Source: an uncultured Corynebacterium sp.
Lineage (GTDB): Bacteria; Actinomycetota; Actinomycetes; Mycobacteriales; Mycobacteriaceae
Assembly (NCBI RefSeq): GCF_946223165.1
Contig: NZ_CAMIBP010000007.1
Location: 1 to 64,000, forward strand
Direction of reading: 5' to 3'
Length of the DNA: 64,000 nt
The notes below the pieces were generated by a model. That model saw only the letters and a list, made by a program, of their open reading frames with translations. It did not search any database and was not told where the DNA came from. How positions within the stretch are numbered: the first letter of the stretch is position 1; every line of letters begins with the position of its first letter. Made by a program: the position numbers and the translations under genes. This document shows positions 37,871 to 45,129 of the stretch, piece after piece.

Positions 37871-39133
37871 TTAGTCCGTGGCAACCAGGCGGCGGGCGAC
37901 GGTGCGCGCGAAGTCCGCCACGACGTCGCACTGGGGATCCGCGCAGCCGGCGGCATAGCGGGACAGTGCCTCGAAGGTCTCGTACAGGTCCTGACGAACG
38001 AGGACCTCATCGTCTGAGAACGGGCCCAGATCCGTGCTGCGCAGAACCGCCATCCGTGCCGGATCATCCACCGGCTGCTCCCCGCGCGCGAGGGCGAGGA
38101 TACCGTCCACACCGTCGGCATACAGCGTGGTCACGCTCGACAGCGCCCAGCCCACGAGCGAGGACACAATGAGGTTGTGTAGCTTCGCGTCATCCACATA
38201 ACGCGGCCACATGGCTGTAATCTCGCGGCGCCACGCTCCCTGGAACACCTCCACCTCGGCGTCTGCAATGGGACGGGAGAACAAGAACTGTGGGAATCCG
38301 GCAATGACGGACGCGGCGTCGAAACCAACGTTGCGGAAGCCCGCCCACTCATAGTCCAAAAAGTATATCTGGTCCGAAACCACGATATTGTCCGGCGACA
38401 GGTCAAAGGGCGTGAACGCGCGGGCGAGCCCGCCCTGCTGGATCTCCGCCGCATGGGCCGCGAATTGTCCGAACTCCGTGGGCGGCTCGAGTCCGGCCCG
38501 ACGGAGGATCTCAAGACCCAACAGGATGGAATCGCGCAGCGCACTGTCGCGGGCCGCCTGCTTCTCCGCGTACTCCGGATGCTTGCTCAACATGCGCGAC
38601 AGCAGCGCATCATAGTCCTGCTCGCGCTGCGCGGTACCAGCATGCATGTGGCCCAGCTGCTCGCCCAACAGACGCAGGATCTTGATGCGGTCCTCGTCGC
38701 TGGCGGAGTGCAGGGTGTCTACAAGGGTGTCGGCGTCGCCGATATCGGTGAGAACGACGATACGCTGGTCCATGTCATAGGCCAGCAGCACCGGGCCGGG
38801 GCGCACATCCTCGGGCAGCGAGGTGGTGAATTGATAGGCCACGACCTCCCGCAGGAACGCGGCGTCGTCGATGTCGCTGTCCGAATACGGCATGTGCTTG
38901 ACCACGACCGAGCGATACGGCAGGAAGGCCGAAGGAACGAGGCGGGCGCGCGCCACGACGGCGTTTCCAGAGCCGCCCAGCAGTTCCACTTCGTCGAGCT
39001 CCGGCGAGCCGCCGAAGCGCTTCGATAACAGCTCCTGAGCGATCGCCACCACGGCGTGCTGATCGAGAGCCGCACCCCCATGACGGGTTGGGGTGGGCAC
39101 CGGCTGGTTGGTCGGGTTGTCCTGCATGGCCAC
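37871..39133 (-). CDS. Aminoglycoside-phosphotransferase-fold kinase, substrate unknown
   Basis: About 420 residues, APH/choline kinase-like. The N-lobe has a glycine-containing VELLGGSGNAVVARARLV and VVVKHMPY (Lys). The catalytic loop reads FTPFDLSPDNIVVSD (Asp, Asn kept, the usual His-Gly replaced by Pro-Phe) followed by IYFLDYEWAGFRNVGFD, the metal-binding Asp motif. No resistance role is implied; such proteins phosphorylate many small molecules. Start: GTG 39133 lies nine bases after AGGAGG; ATG 39127 is the alternative. It follows the aspS terminator and precedes rarA by 4 bp. Confidence 0.85.
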   Translation of the reverse strand: MAMQDNPTNQPVPTPTRHGGAALDQHAVVAIAQELLSKRFGGSPELDEVELLGGSGNAVVARARLVPSAFLPYRSVVVKHMPYSDSDIDDAAFLREVVAYQFTTSLPEDVRPGPVLLAYDMDQRIVVLTDIGDADTLVDTLHSASDEDRIKILRLLGEQLGHMHAGTAQREQDYDALLSRMLSKHPEYAEKQAARDSALRDSILLGLEILRRAGLEPPTEFGQFAAHAAEIQQGGLARAFTPFDLSPDNIVVSDQIYFLDYEWAGFRNVGFDAASVIAGFPQFLFSRPIADAEVEVFQGAWRREITAMWPRYVDDAKLHNLIVSSLVGWALSSVTTLYADGVDGILALARGEQPVDDPARMAVLRSTDLGPFSDDEVLVRQDLYETFEALSRYAAGCADPQCDVVADFARTVARRLVATD

Positions 39134-39190
39134 GATGTCGTGCCTCCTCGTTATGCAAGCGCCGCCCAGGGCGGTGCGACGTTCGCGCGG

Positions 39191-39222
39191 AAAAGCGGGG
39201 CTCACGCGTGTGCTGCCCCGCT
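39191..39222 (-). terminator. Rho-independent terminator after aspS
   Basis: AGCGGGGC (39194-39201) and GCCCCGCT (39215-39222) form a perfect 8-bp stem with a 13-base loop; on the minus strand it is followed by TTTTCC. It lies about 70 bp after the aspS stop. Confidence 0.85.
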
Positions 39223-39289
39223 CCTTCCTTTAAATCTTGACGGGTGTTGCTGTTCTGAGAAACGGCGAACCCCCTTGTTCATGAAGACC

Positions 39290-41098
39290 CTAGGCCTTCG
39301 TCTCCGGCTGCTTCTCGGCGTTCTTCTCCGGCTTGAAGTCCACGCCGGCCTCCTTGCGCTGGGCGTCCGGAATCGGTGCCGGCGCATCGGTGAGCGGATC
39401 GACTCCGCCGCCCGACTTCGGGAAGGCAATGACGTCGCGAATGGACTCGAAACCGCCCAGCAGGGACACGATGCGGTCCCAGCCGAACGCGATGCCGCCG
39501 TGCGGCGGTGCGCCGTACTGGAAGGCGTCGAGCAGGAAGCCGAACTTCTCCTGGGCTTCCTCCTCGCCGATGCCCATGACGTCAAAGACGCGCTTCTGGA
39601 CGTCCTGACGGTGGATACGGATGGATCCGCCGCCGATCTCGTTGCCGTTGCAGACGATGTCGTAGGCGTAAGCCAGGGCCTCGCCCGGCTCCTTATCGAA
39701 GGTGTCCAGGTACTCCGGCTTCGGGGAGGTGAACGCGTGGTGCACGGCGGTCCACGTGGAGTGGCCCAGGGCAACATCGCCAGACGCGGTGGCATCGGCA
39801 GCCGGCTCAAACAGCGGAGCGTCGACGACCCAGGTGAACGCCCAGTCGCCGTCCTTGATGAGGTCCAGCTTGCGGGCGATCTCGCCGCGGGCCGCGCCGA
39901 GCAGAGCGCGGGAGGTCTTGGTGTCGCCCGCCGCGAAGAAGATAGCGTCACCCGGCTTGGCGCCCACGTGGGCGGCGATGCCCTCGCGCTCAGCATCAGT
40001 AATGTTCTTAGCCACCGGGCCGCCCAGGGTGCCGTCCTCAGCGATGGTGATGTAGGCCAGACCCTTGGCACCGCGCTGCTTCGCCCACTCTTGCCAGGCG
40101 TCGAACTGGCGGCGCGGCTGGGAGGCGCCACCCTCCATAACAACGGCGCCGACGTACTCATTCTGGAAGACGCGGAAGGTGGTGTCCTTAAAGAAGTCCG
40201 TGCACTCCACGATCTTGATATCGAAGCGCAGGTCCGGCTTATCGGAGCCGTAGTACTTCATGGCGTCCGCGTAGGTCATACGCGGGATCGGGGTGGTGAC
40301 CTCGTAGCCGATGAGCGCCCACAGGGCCTTGACGATTTCCTCGCCCAGGGCGATGACGTCGTCCTGATCCACGAAGGACATCTCGATGTCGAGCTGAGTG
40401 AACTCCGGCTGACGGTCCGCACGGAAATCCTCGTCACGGTAGCAGCGCGCAATCTGGTAGTAGCGCTCCATGCCAGCCACCATGAGCAGCTGCTTGAACA
40501 GCTGCGGGGACTGCGGCAGGGCGTACCAAGAGCCCGGCTTCAGACGAGCCGGCACCAAGAAGTCACGCGCACCCTCCGGGGTGGAGCGGGTCAGGGTCGG
40601 GGTCTCGATCTCGGTGAAGTCGTGGGAGTCGAGGACGCGGCGCGCGGCCTGGTTGGCCTTAGAGCGCAGGACCAGTGCGTTGTGCTGGCGCTCGCGACGC
40701 AGGTCGAGGTAGCGGTACTTGAGGCGAGCCTCCTCGCCCACCTCGCCGGACGACGACGGATCATCAATCTGGAACGGCAGGGCCGCGGACTTGTTGAGGA
40801 CCTCAAGCGCTGAGACGTTGACCTCAATCTCACCGGAGGCGAGGTTCGGGTTGGCGGATCCCTCCGGGCGCGGCTCCACCACACCGGTGACCTGGATGCA
40901 GTACTCGGAACGCAGATCGTGGGCCTGCTCGGCCACCTCAGACTCGCGGAACACGATCTGGGCGATGCCGGAGCGGTCGCGGAGATCAATGAAGATGACG
41001 CCGCCGTGATCGCGGCGACGGGACACCCAGCCGGTCAGAGTGACGGACTCGCCGGCCATCTCCTTGCGAAGATCGCCTGCCAAATGGGTACGCAGCAC
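39290..41098 (-). CDS. aspS: Aspartyl-tRNA synthetase
   Basis: Class IIb synthetase, 602 residues, bacterial type. Features in order: OB-fold anticodon domain (LTGWVSRRRDHGGVIFIDLRD split), motif 1 region, TLTRSTPEGARDFLVPAR, motif 2 RCYRDEDFRADRQPEFTQLD near 217-236, the bacterial GAD insertion (about 290-420), and motif 3 GGIAFGWDRIVSLLGG near 540. C-terminal ~20 residues are Lys/Glu-rich. Whether it is discriminating or also charges tRNA-Asn depends on gatCAB elsewhere and cannot be judged here. Confidence 0.97.
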   Translation of the reverse strand: MLRTHLAGDLRKEMAGESVTLTGWVSRRRDHGGVIFIDLRDRSGIAQIVFRESEVAEQAHDLRSEYCIQVTGVVEPRPEGSANPNLASGEIEVNVSALEVLNKSAALPFQIDDPSSSGEVGEEARLKYRYLDLRRERQHNALVLRSKANQAARRVLDSHDFTEIETPTLTRSTPEGARDFLVPARLKPGSWYALPQSPQLFKQLLMVAGMERYYQIARCYRDEDFRADRQPEFTQLDIEMSFVDQDDVIALGEEIVKALWALIGYEVTTPIPRMTYADAMKYYGSDKPDLRFDIKIVECTDFFKDTTFRVFQNEYVGAVVMEGGASQPRRQFDAWQEWAKQRGAKGLAYITIAEDGTLGGPVAKNITDAEREGIAAHVGAKPGDAIFFAAGDTKTSRALLGAARGEIARKLDLIKDGDWAFTWVVDAPLFEPAADATASGDVALGHSTWTAVHHAFTSPKPEYLDTFDKEPGEALAYAYDIVCNGNEIGGGSIRIHRQDVQKRVFDVMGIGEEEAQEKFGFLLDAFQYGAPPHGGIAFGWDRIVSLLGGFESIRDVIAFPKSGGGVDPLTDAPAPIPDAQRKEAGVDFKPEKNAEKQPETKA

Positions 41099-41281
41099 TG
41101 TTATTCAGTCCTTTCAGATTGACTCGCCCGTCCGAACGCCACGCGTAGACAGCGCGCGCACCCGGATGGGCACATGAACGACCAACCATTCTACCCCGCT
41201 GGCCCTAGGGCGCAGCAGTAGCTCAAAGGTTTAGCTATGTTTACCCCGTGCGCGCGCTCGCACTGTGCGAAAATGACCCGT

Positions 41282-42178
41282 ATGACTTTCGATCCGAATG
41301 CTCGTCTGGACTCCACTCGCGCCAACACCACGAGCGGCGGCGGCCGCCGCGGCGGCACCATCGCCGCGGGTGGCGGCATCGGCACGCTCGTTATTGTGGG
41401 CCTGTTCCTGCTCCTGGGCGGCAACCCGTCCGATATCGGACAGATTCTGGGCGGCTCTGAGTCCTCACAGTCCGACGGCGGCAGCACGGACGCATTTGAG
41501 AACTGCACGACCGGCGAGGACGCGAATAACAACACCGACTGCCGCATGCTGTTCACCATCAACTCGATTGATGACGTGTGGGGGACCATTCTGCCGGAGC
41601 AGGCCAACCTGGAGTACACCCAGCCAGGCCTCCACCTCTTCAGCGGTGCCGTCTCCACCGCCTGCGGCAACGCCACCTCGGCCTCGGGCCCGTTCTACTG
41701 CCCAGGCGACGAGTCCGTTTACCTCGACACCTCCTTCTTCGCCGAGCTGGAGAAGTACGGCGCCGCCGATGCCCCGCTGGCCGAGGAATACATCATCGCC
41801 CACGAGGTCGGTCACCACATCCAGCAGATCGAAGGCACCCTCAGCCTGTCGAACTACAACCAGCCGGGTGAGGACTCCAACGCCGTGAAAATAGAGACCC
41901 AGGCGGACTGCTACGGCGGCATCTGGGCCCACTACGCCGATGACGGTGTGAGCGATCAGAACCTGACGAGCATCACGGAGGAACAGCTCTTTACCGCCAT
42001 CACCGCCGCCCGCGCGGTGGGTGACGATAACATCCAGGAGCGCGCTGGTCAGGAGGTCCGCCCGGACACCTTCACGCACGGTTCCTCCGAGGAGCGTGCC
42101 AAGGCCTTCATGGCGGGCTACGAGACCGGCAAGATGTCCGCGTGTGATTTCCTCGGACGCGGGGCTTATAACTCTTAA
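41282..42178 (+). CDS. Membrane-anchored neutral zinc metallopeptidase (YpfJ/KPN_02809 family)
   Basis: About 298 residues. A Gly/Arg-rich N-terminus is followed by one membrane segment (IGTLVIVGLFLLLGG, about 36-52), then an extracytoplasmic domain with TVSTACGNATSASGPFYCPGD-type sequence, FFAELEKYG and the zinc motif IIAHEVGHHIQQIEG near 180, and the third ligand region ETQADCYGGIWAHY. Start uncertain: ATG 41282 (MTFDPNARLD) or ATG 41273; neither has a ribosome-binding site, so a leaderless transcript is possible (TAGCTATG box about 45 bp upstream). Substrate unknown. Confidence 0.88.
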   Translation: MTFDPNARLDSTRANTTSGGGRRGGTIAAGGGIGTLVIVGLFLLLGGNPSDIGQILGGSESSQSDGGSTDAFENCTTGEDANNNTDCRMLFTINSIDDVWGTILPEQANLEYTQPGLHLFSGAVSTACGNATSASGPFYCPGDESVYLDTSFFAELEKYGAADAPLAEEYIIAHEVGHHIQQIEGTLSLSNYNQPGEDSNAVKIETQADCYGGIWAHYADDGVSDQNLTSITEEQLFTAITAARAVGDDNIQERAGQEVRPDTFTHGSSEERAKAFMAGYETGKMSACDFLGRGAYNS

Positions 42179-42273
42179 TCATCACGCCCAGCAGCCGCAC
42201 GTATTACCCCGCCGTCCCGCGCCATCGTTGCCAGGGAGCAGCATGTCGAAATAGTTCTTAGACTGGGCAACCA

Positions 42274-42922
42274 TGAGCCACGAAACCTCGGCGCGCTTTT
42301 CTCTGTCTTCAACGACATCGAACAATTCCTTCGCCAGGCCGTGAACGCGAAGAATTCGGATTCCTTCCGGTGGATTGTGGACCGTGTCTACGACAAGCAA
42401 ATGATGACGAAGAAACAGGTGGAGGCGCTCAAGGACTTCGGCAACCTGCGCAATGCTATCGCCCACGGACGCTATTTCGATGACGAGCTGCTCGCCTTCC
42501 CCCACCCGAAGGCGGTCGAGCAGATCGAAAAACCGCAGGCCCTACTCACCTCTCCCCTGCAGGCGCTGAGCATTCTGGCCCCACGACGTCGCTACCTTGG
42601 ACATCGATGCCGACGTACAGGAGGCGCTCGCCCGCATCGCCTTTACGCGGCTATTCCCAGATACCTGTGTACCGCGGCCACGAGTATCCAGCGTCCCAGT
42701 CAACGTCATACTCGAGCATTCCGAAGCCACCGATCGTGCCGCCTTCCTCCCCCAGACCGCGAGCGCGCAGCAGGCTCTCGAAACCCCACAGAACTGGCCC
42801 ACGACGGCTCACATCCCTGCGCGTAGATTCTTACCGAAGACGGCTCCCCGGACCAGGTCCCCCTGGGCATTCTCACCCCGCCAGACGTGACGTTGTTGGT
42901 GGACGCTTTGGAGTGGGAATAA
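42274..42922 (+). pseudogene. Decayed CBS-domain protein gene
   Basis: Recognisable protein pieces continue across three frames with no single open frame. From about 42299: FSVFNDIEQFLRQAV, RWIVDRVYDKQMMTKK, LRNAIAHGRYFDDELLAFPHPKAVEQIEK; then, shifted, TLDIDADVQEALARIAFTRL, then SQIPVYRGHEY in another frame, and finally LTEDGSPDQVPLGILTPPDVTLL before TAA at 42920. The order (helical N-terminus, then QIPVY and GILT motifs) is that of a CBS-domain protein. At least four frameshifts are needed. A possible original start is MSHET at 42274. Sequencing error cannot explain so many breaks easily. Confidence 0.75.
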
Positions 42923-42928
42923 TACTTT

Positions 42929-42957
42929 TTCCAATTTGTTGACACGTCATATAGAAT
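42929..42957 (+). promoter_or_regulatory. Candidate promoter of the monooxygenase/reductase pair
   Basis: TTCCAA (42929-42934) and TAGAAT (42952-42957) are 17 bases apart, in an AT-rich stretch just after the pseudogene, 28 bp before the start codon. A TTGACA at 42939 is too close to the -10 to serve it. Confidence 0.45.
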
Positions 42958-42984
42958 TAATGGCGACAACAGGAAGGCCCGTAC

Positions 42985-44109
42985 ATGCAATTCGGCATCT
43001 TTACCATCGGCGACGTCACGATGGACCCCACCAATCGCACCACGCCCACCGAGGCGCAGCGCATTAAAAACATGACCGAAATGGCACTCAAGGCCGAGGA
43101 AGCCGGCTTGGACGTCTTCGCCACCGGCGAGCACCACAACCCGCCGTTCGTGCCGTCCTCGCCCACGACGCACTTGGCCTATATCGCAGCACAGACGCAG
43201 AACATTCAGCTCTCCACGTCCACCACGCTGATTACCACCAATGACCCGGTCAAGATCGCCGAGGATTACGCCGTCCTGCAGCACCTCTCCGGCGGCCGCG
43301 TCGACCTCATGATAGGCCGCGGCAACACCGGCCCCGTCTACCCGTGGTTTGGCAAGGACATCCGCCAGGGCATCCCGCTCGCCGTGGAGAATTACCACCT
43401 CCTGCGTAAGCTCTGGCGTGAGCCGGTTATCAACTGGCAGGGAAAGTTCCGCACCCCGCTACAGTCCTATGTCTCTACCCCGGCTCCGCTGGACGGCGTG
43501 CCGCCCTTCGTCTGGCACGGTTCTATCCGCTCCCCGCAGATCGCGGAGCAGGCCGCGTACTACGGCGACGGCTTCTTCCACAACAACATCTTCTGGAACA
43601 AGGAACACACGGCAAAGATGGTGCAGATGTACCGCCACCGCTACGAGAAGTATGGCCACGGCCAGGCGGATCAGGCCATCGTGGGCCTAGGCGGCCAGAT
43701 CTTCGTGGCTGACACCGAGCAGGAGGCCAAGGACTTCTTCCGCCCCTACTTCGACAACGCGCCGGTCTACGGCCACGGCCCCTCCCTCGAGGACTTCACC
43801 GCACAGACCCCGCTCACTGTGGGCACGGTCGAACAGGTCATCGAGCGCACCCTGCAGTTCGCCGATTGGGTGGGCGACTACCAGCGCCAGCTCTTCCTCG
43901 TTGATCACGCCGGCCTCCCCCCGGAGGTCGTGCTCCAGCAGATCGAGATCCTCGGCACCCAGATCGTCCCCGAACTGCGCCGCCGCTTCGAGTCCCGGCG
44001 CCCAGATCACGTCCCCTCGGATCCGCCCACCTTCTCTTGGCTCAAGGAGCACCGCGACGCCCCACACTTCGCCGTCGAGCCTGCCAAGGAGGCAGCCGAG
44101 AATGCGTAG
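42985..44109 (+). CDS. LLM-class flavin-dependent oxidoreductase
   Basis: Luciferase-like (bacterial luciferase fold) FMNH2-dependent monooxygenase, 374 residues. It opens MQFGIFTIGDVTMDP and has LKAEEAGLDVFATGEHHN, STSTTLITTNDPVKIAEDYAVLQ (split), SGGRVDLMIGRGNTGPVYPW and the C-terminal GTVEQVIERTLQFAD, matching the corynebacterial CE1758-type family. Ribosome-binding GGAAGG seven bases upstream of ATG 42985. The flavin reductase gene downstream overlaps by 8 bp, so the two probably act as a two-component system supplied with reduced flavin. Substrate unknown. Confidence 0.9.
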   Translation: MQFGIFTIGDVTMDPTNRTTPTEAQRIKNMTEMALKAEEAGLDVFATGEHHNPPFVPSSPTTHLAYIAAQTQNIQLSTSTTLITTNDPVKIAEDYAVLQHLSGGRVDLMIGRGNTGPVYPWFGKDIRQGIPLAVENYHLLRKLWREPVINWQGKFRTPLQSYVSTPAPLDGVPPFVWHGSIRSPQIAEQAAYYGDGFFHNNIFWNKEHTAKMVQMYRHRYEKYGHGQADQAIVGLGGQIFVADTEQEAKDFFRPYFDNAPVYGHGPSLEDFTAQTPLTVGTVEQVIERTLQFADWVGDYQRQLFLVDHAGLPPEVVLQQIEILGTQIVPELRRRFESRRPDHVPSDPPTFSWLKEHRDAPHFAVEPAKEAAENA

Positions 44110-44767
44110 CCTCGTCGTCATCACCGCCGGCCTATCCACCCCGTCATCCACGCGCAAGCTTGCCGATACCCTCTCCTCCGCCGTCCAGGCCAAGATCACC
44201 GCCCGCGGGGAAAGCGTCGACGTCAGCGTCTTCGAGCTGCGCGAGATGGCCACCGAGCTCGCCGAGGCCGTGACCAACTGGGGCGCCACCACGCCGACCC
44301 TGGACGCAGCCAAACGGGAGCTGTCCACCGCGGACGGCCTCGTGGCCGTGACCCCGGCGTTCCAAGGCAGCTATTCCGGACTGTTCAAGATGTTCTTCGA
44401 CACCCTCGACCCGCACGCGCTCGACGGCCTGCCTGTCCTCATCGGCGCCACCGGCGGTTCCAACCGCCACGCGCTCATGCTGGACTACGCCGTGCGCCCG
44501 CTCTTCAACTATCTCCACGCCGTCGTGGTGCCTACCGGAATCTTCCAGGCCACCGAGGACTTCGGCACCGCGGCTGGGCAGGACGAGGAGCGCCGTATCG
44601 ACCGCGCCGCCCACCAGATGGCCGATCTCATGGTCGCACCCACCGATCGCGTGGGCGGGCTTTCCGGCATGAATCCCACGGATCAGTCCCCACGTAAGAC
44701 CGGGCTCGATATCGAGGAGGACTTCACTCCGTTGAGTGCTCTCCTCAACGGACACGACGGCAACTAG
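44102..44767 (+). CDS. NAD(P)H-dependent FMN reductase, partner of the LLM oxidoreductase
   Basis: 221 residues, flavodoxin-like fold of the FMN reductase family (CE1759-type). Flavin phosphate loop: LVVITAGLSTPSSTRKLADTL near 4-24; VTPAFQGSYSGLFKMFFDTL near 85-104 and LIGATGGSNRHALMLDY near 118-134 are the characteristic binding segments. The ATG at 44102 overlaps the monooxygenase stop, implying coupled production of oxygenase and reductase. A cluster of three hairpins follows its stop. Confidence 0.9.
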   Translation: MRSLVVITAGLSTPSSTRKLADTLSSAVQAKITARGESVDVSVFELREMATELAEAVTNWGATTPTLDAAKRELSTADGLVAVTPAFQGSYSGLFKMFFDTLDPHALDGLPVLIGATGGSNRHALMLDYAVRPLFNYLHAVVVPTGIFQATEDFGTAAGQDEERRIDRAAHQMADLMVAPTDRVGGLSGMNPTDQSPRKTGLDIEEDFTPLSALLNGHDGN

Positions 44768-44783
44768 TCGGTCCACCCAGCGC

Positions 44784-44819
44784 ATCTGTATAGGTTGTCC
44801 GCAGTCTTCCTATACAGAT
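44784..44819. repeat. Perfect inverted repeat, first of two related copies
   Basis: ATCTGTATAGG (44784-44794) and CCTATACAGAT (44809-44819), perfect 11-bp arms, 14-base loop, 16 bp after the FMN reductase stop. Possibly a terminator for that gene, but no T-run follows. Confidence 0.7.
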
Positions 44820-44872
44820 TGACCAACCCCCGGCGCGTTTCCCCAGGTCGAACCTCGCCGCACGAGCTATCG

Positions 44873-44900
44873 GTATAGGTCCCCCACGGTCTTCCTATAC
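44873..44900. repeat. Related inverted repeat, second copy
   Basis: GTATAGG (44873-44879) and CCTATAC (44894-44900), again with a 14-base loop, and sharing the GTCTTCCTATACA right half and a downstream GACC with the copy 80 bp upstream. Appears to be a diverged duplication. Confidence 0.65.
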
Positions 44901-44905
44901 ACGTA

Positions 44906-44937
44906 GACCCCGCTGCCCATCGCTGGGCTGCGGGGTC
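44906..44937 (-). terminator. Hairpin after the cstA-ybdD operon
   Basis: GACCCCGC (44906-44913) pairs with GCGGGGTC (44930-44937), extended by an inner GCCC/GGGC stem, 9 bp after the stop of the small YbdD-like gene. No clear T-run; probable terminator by position. Confidence 0.65.
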
Positions 44938-44946
44938 CGTTGCGTT

Positions 44947-45129
44947 CTAGCAGCAGCGCGCACCGGGATTGGCATCCTGGTCCGCATAGCGAGCACGCCA
45001 ATACTCGCGCGCGGTAGGCACCTTTCGGTCAGGATGATGCTGGGCCAGGTGCGCACAATACTTCTCGTAGTCATGGTCACCCATGAGCTCACCCACGTAC
45101 CACTTGATGGACTTCAGGGCTGCCAGCAT
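44947..45129 (-). CDS. YbdD/YjiX family small protein (CstA-associated)
   Basis: 60 residues, matching the small DUF466-type protein found next to cstA and btsT: LKSIKWYVGELMGDHDYEKY, HHPDRKVPTAREYWRARYAD and the invariant C-terminal NPGARCC. Its ATG at 45129 overlaps the TAA of cstA (TAATG), so it is coupled to the transporter, and it is thought to modulate or assist pyruvate/peptide uptake by CstA-type carriers. Followed by a hairpin. Confidence 0.92.
   Translation of the reverse strand: MLAALKSIKWYVGELMGDHDYEKYCAHLAQHHPDRKVPTAREYWRARYADQDANPGARCC

Noticed and set aside
36382..38172. 596-codon plus-strand frame opposite rarA
   Set aside because: No domains; the minus-strand AAA+ protein explains the region.
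37871..39133. Antibiotic resistance gene
   Set aside because: Fold similarity to aminoglycoside phosphotransferases is not evidence of resistance; catalytic loop is divergent and context is housekeeping.
42341..42826. 161-codon frame as an intact gene
   Set aside because: Only its first third is protein-like; the remainder is out of frame relative to conserved fragments, so it is part of a pseudogene.
42939..42957. TTGACA plus TAGAAT as a promoter for the LLM gene
   Set aside because: Only 7 bases separate the two boxes; TTCCAA at 42929 gives the correct 17-base spacing instead.
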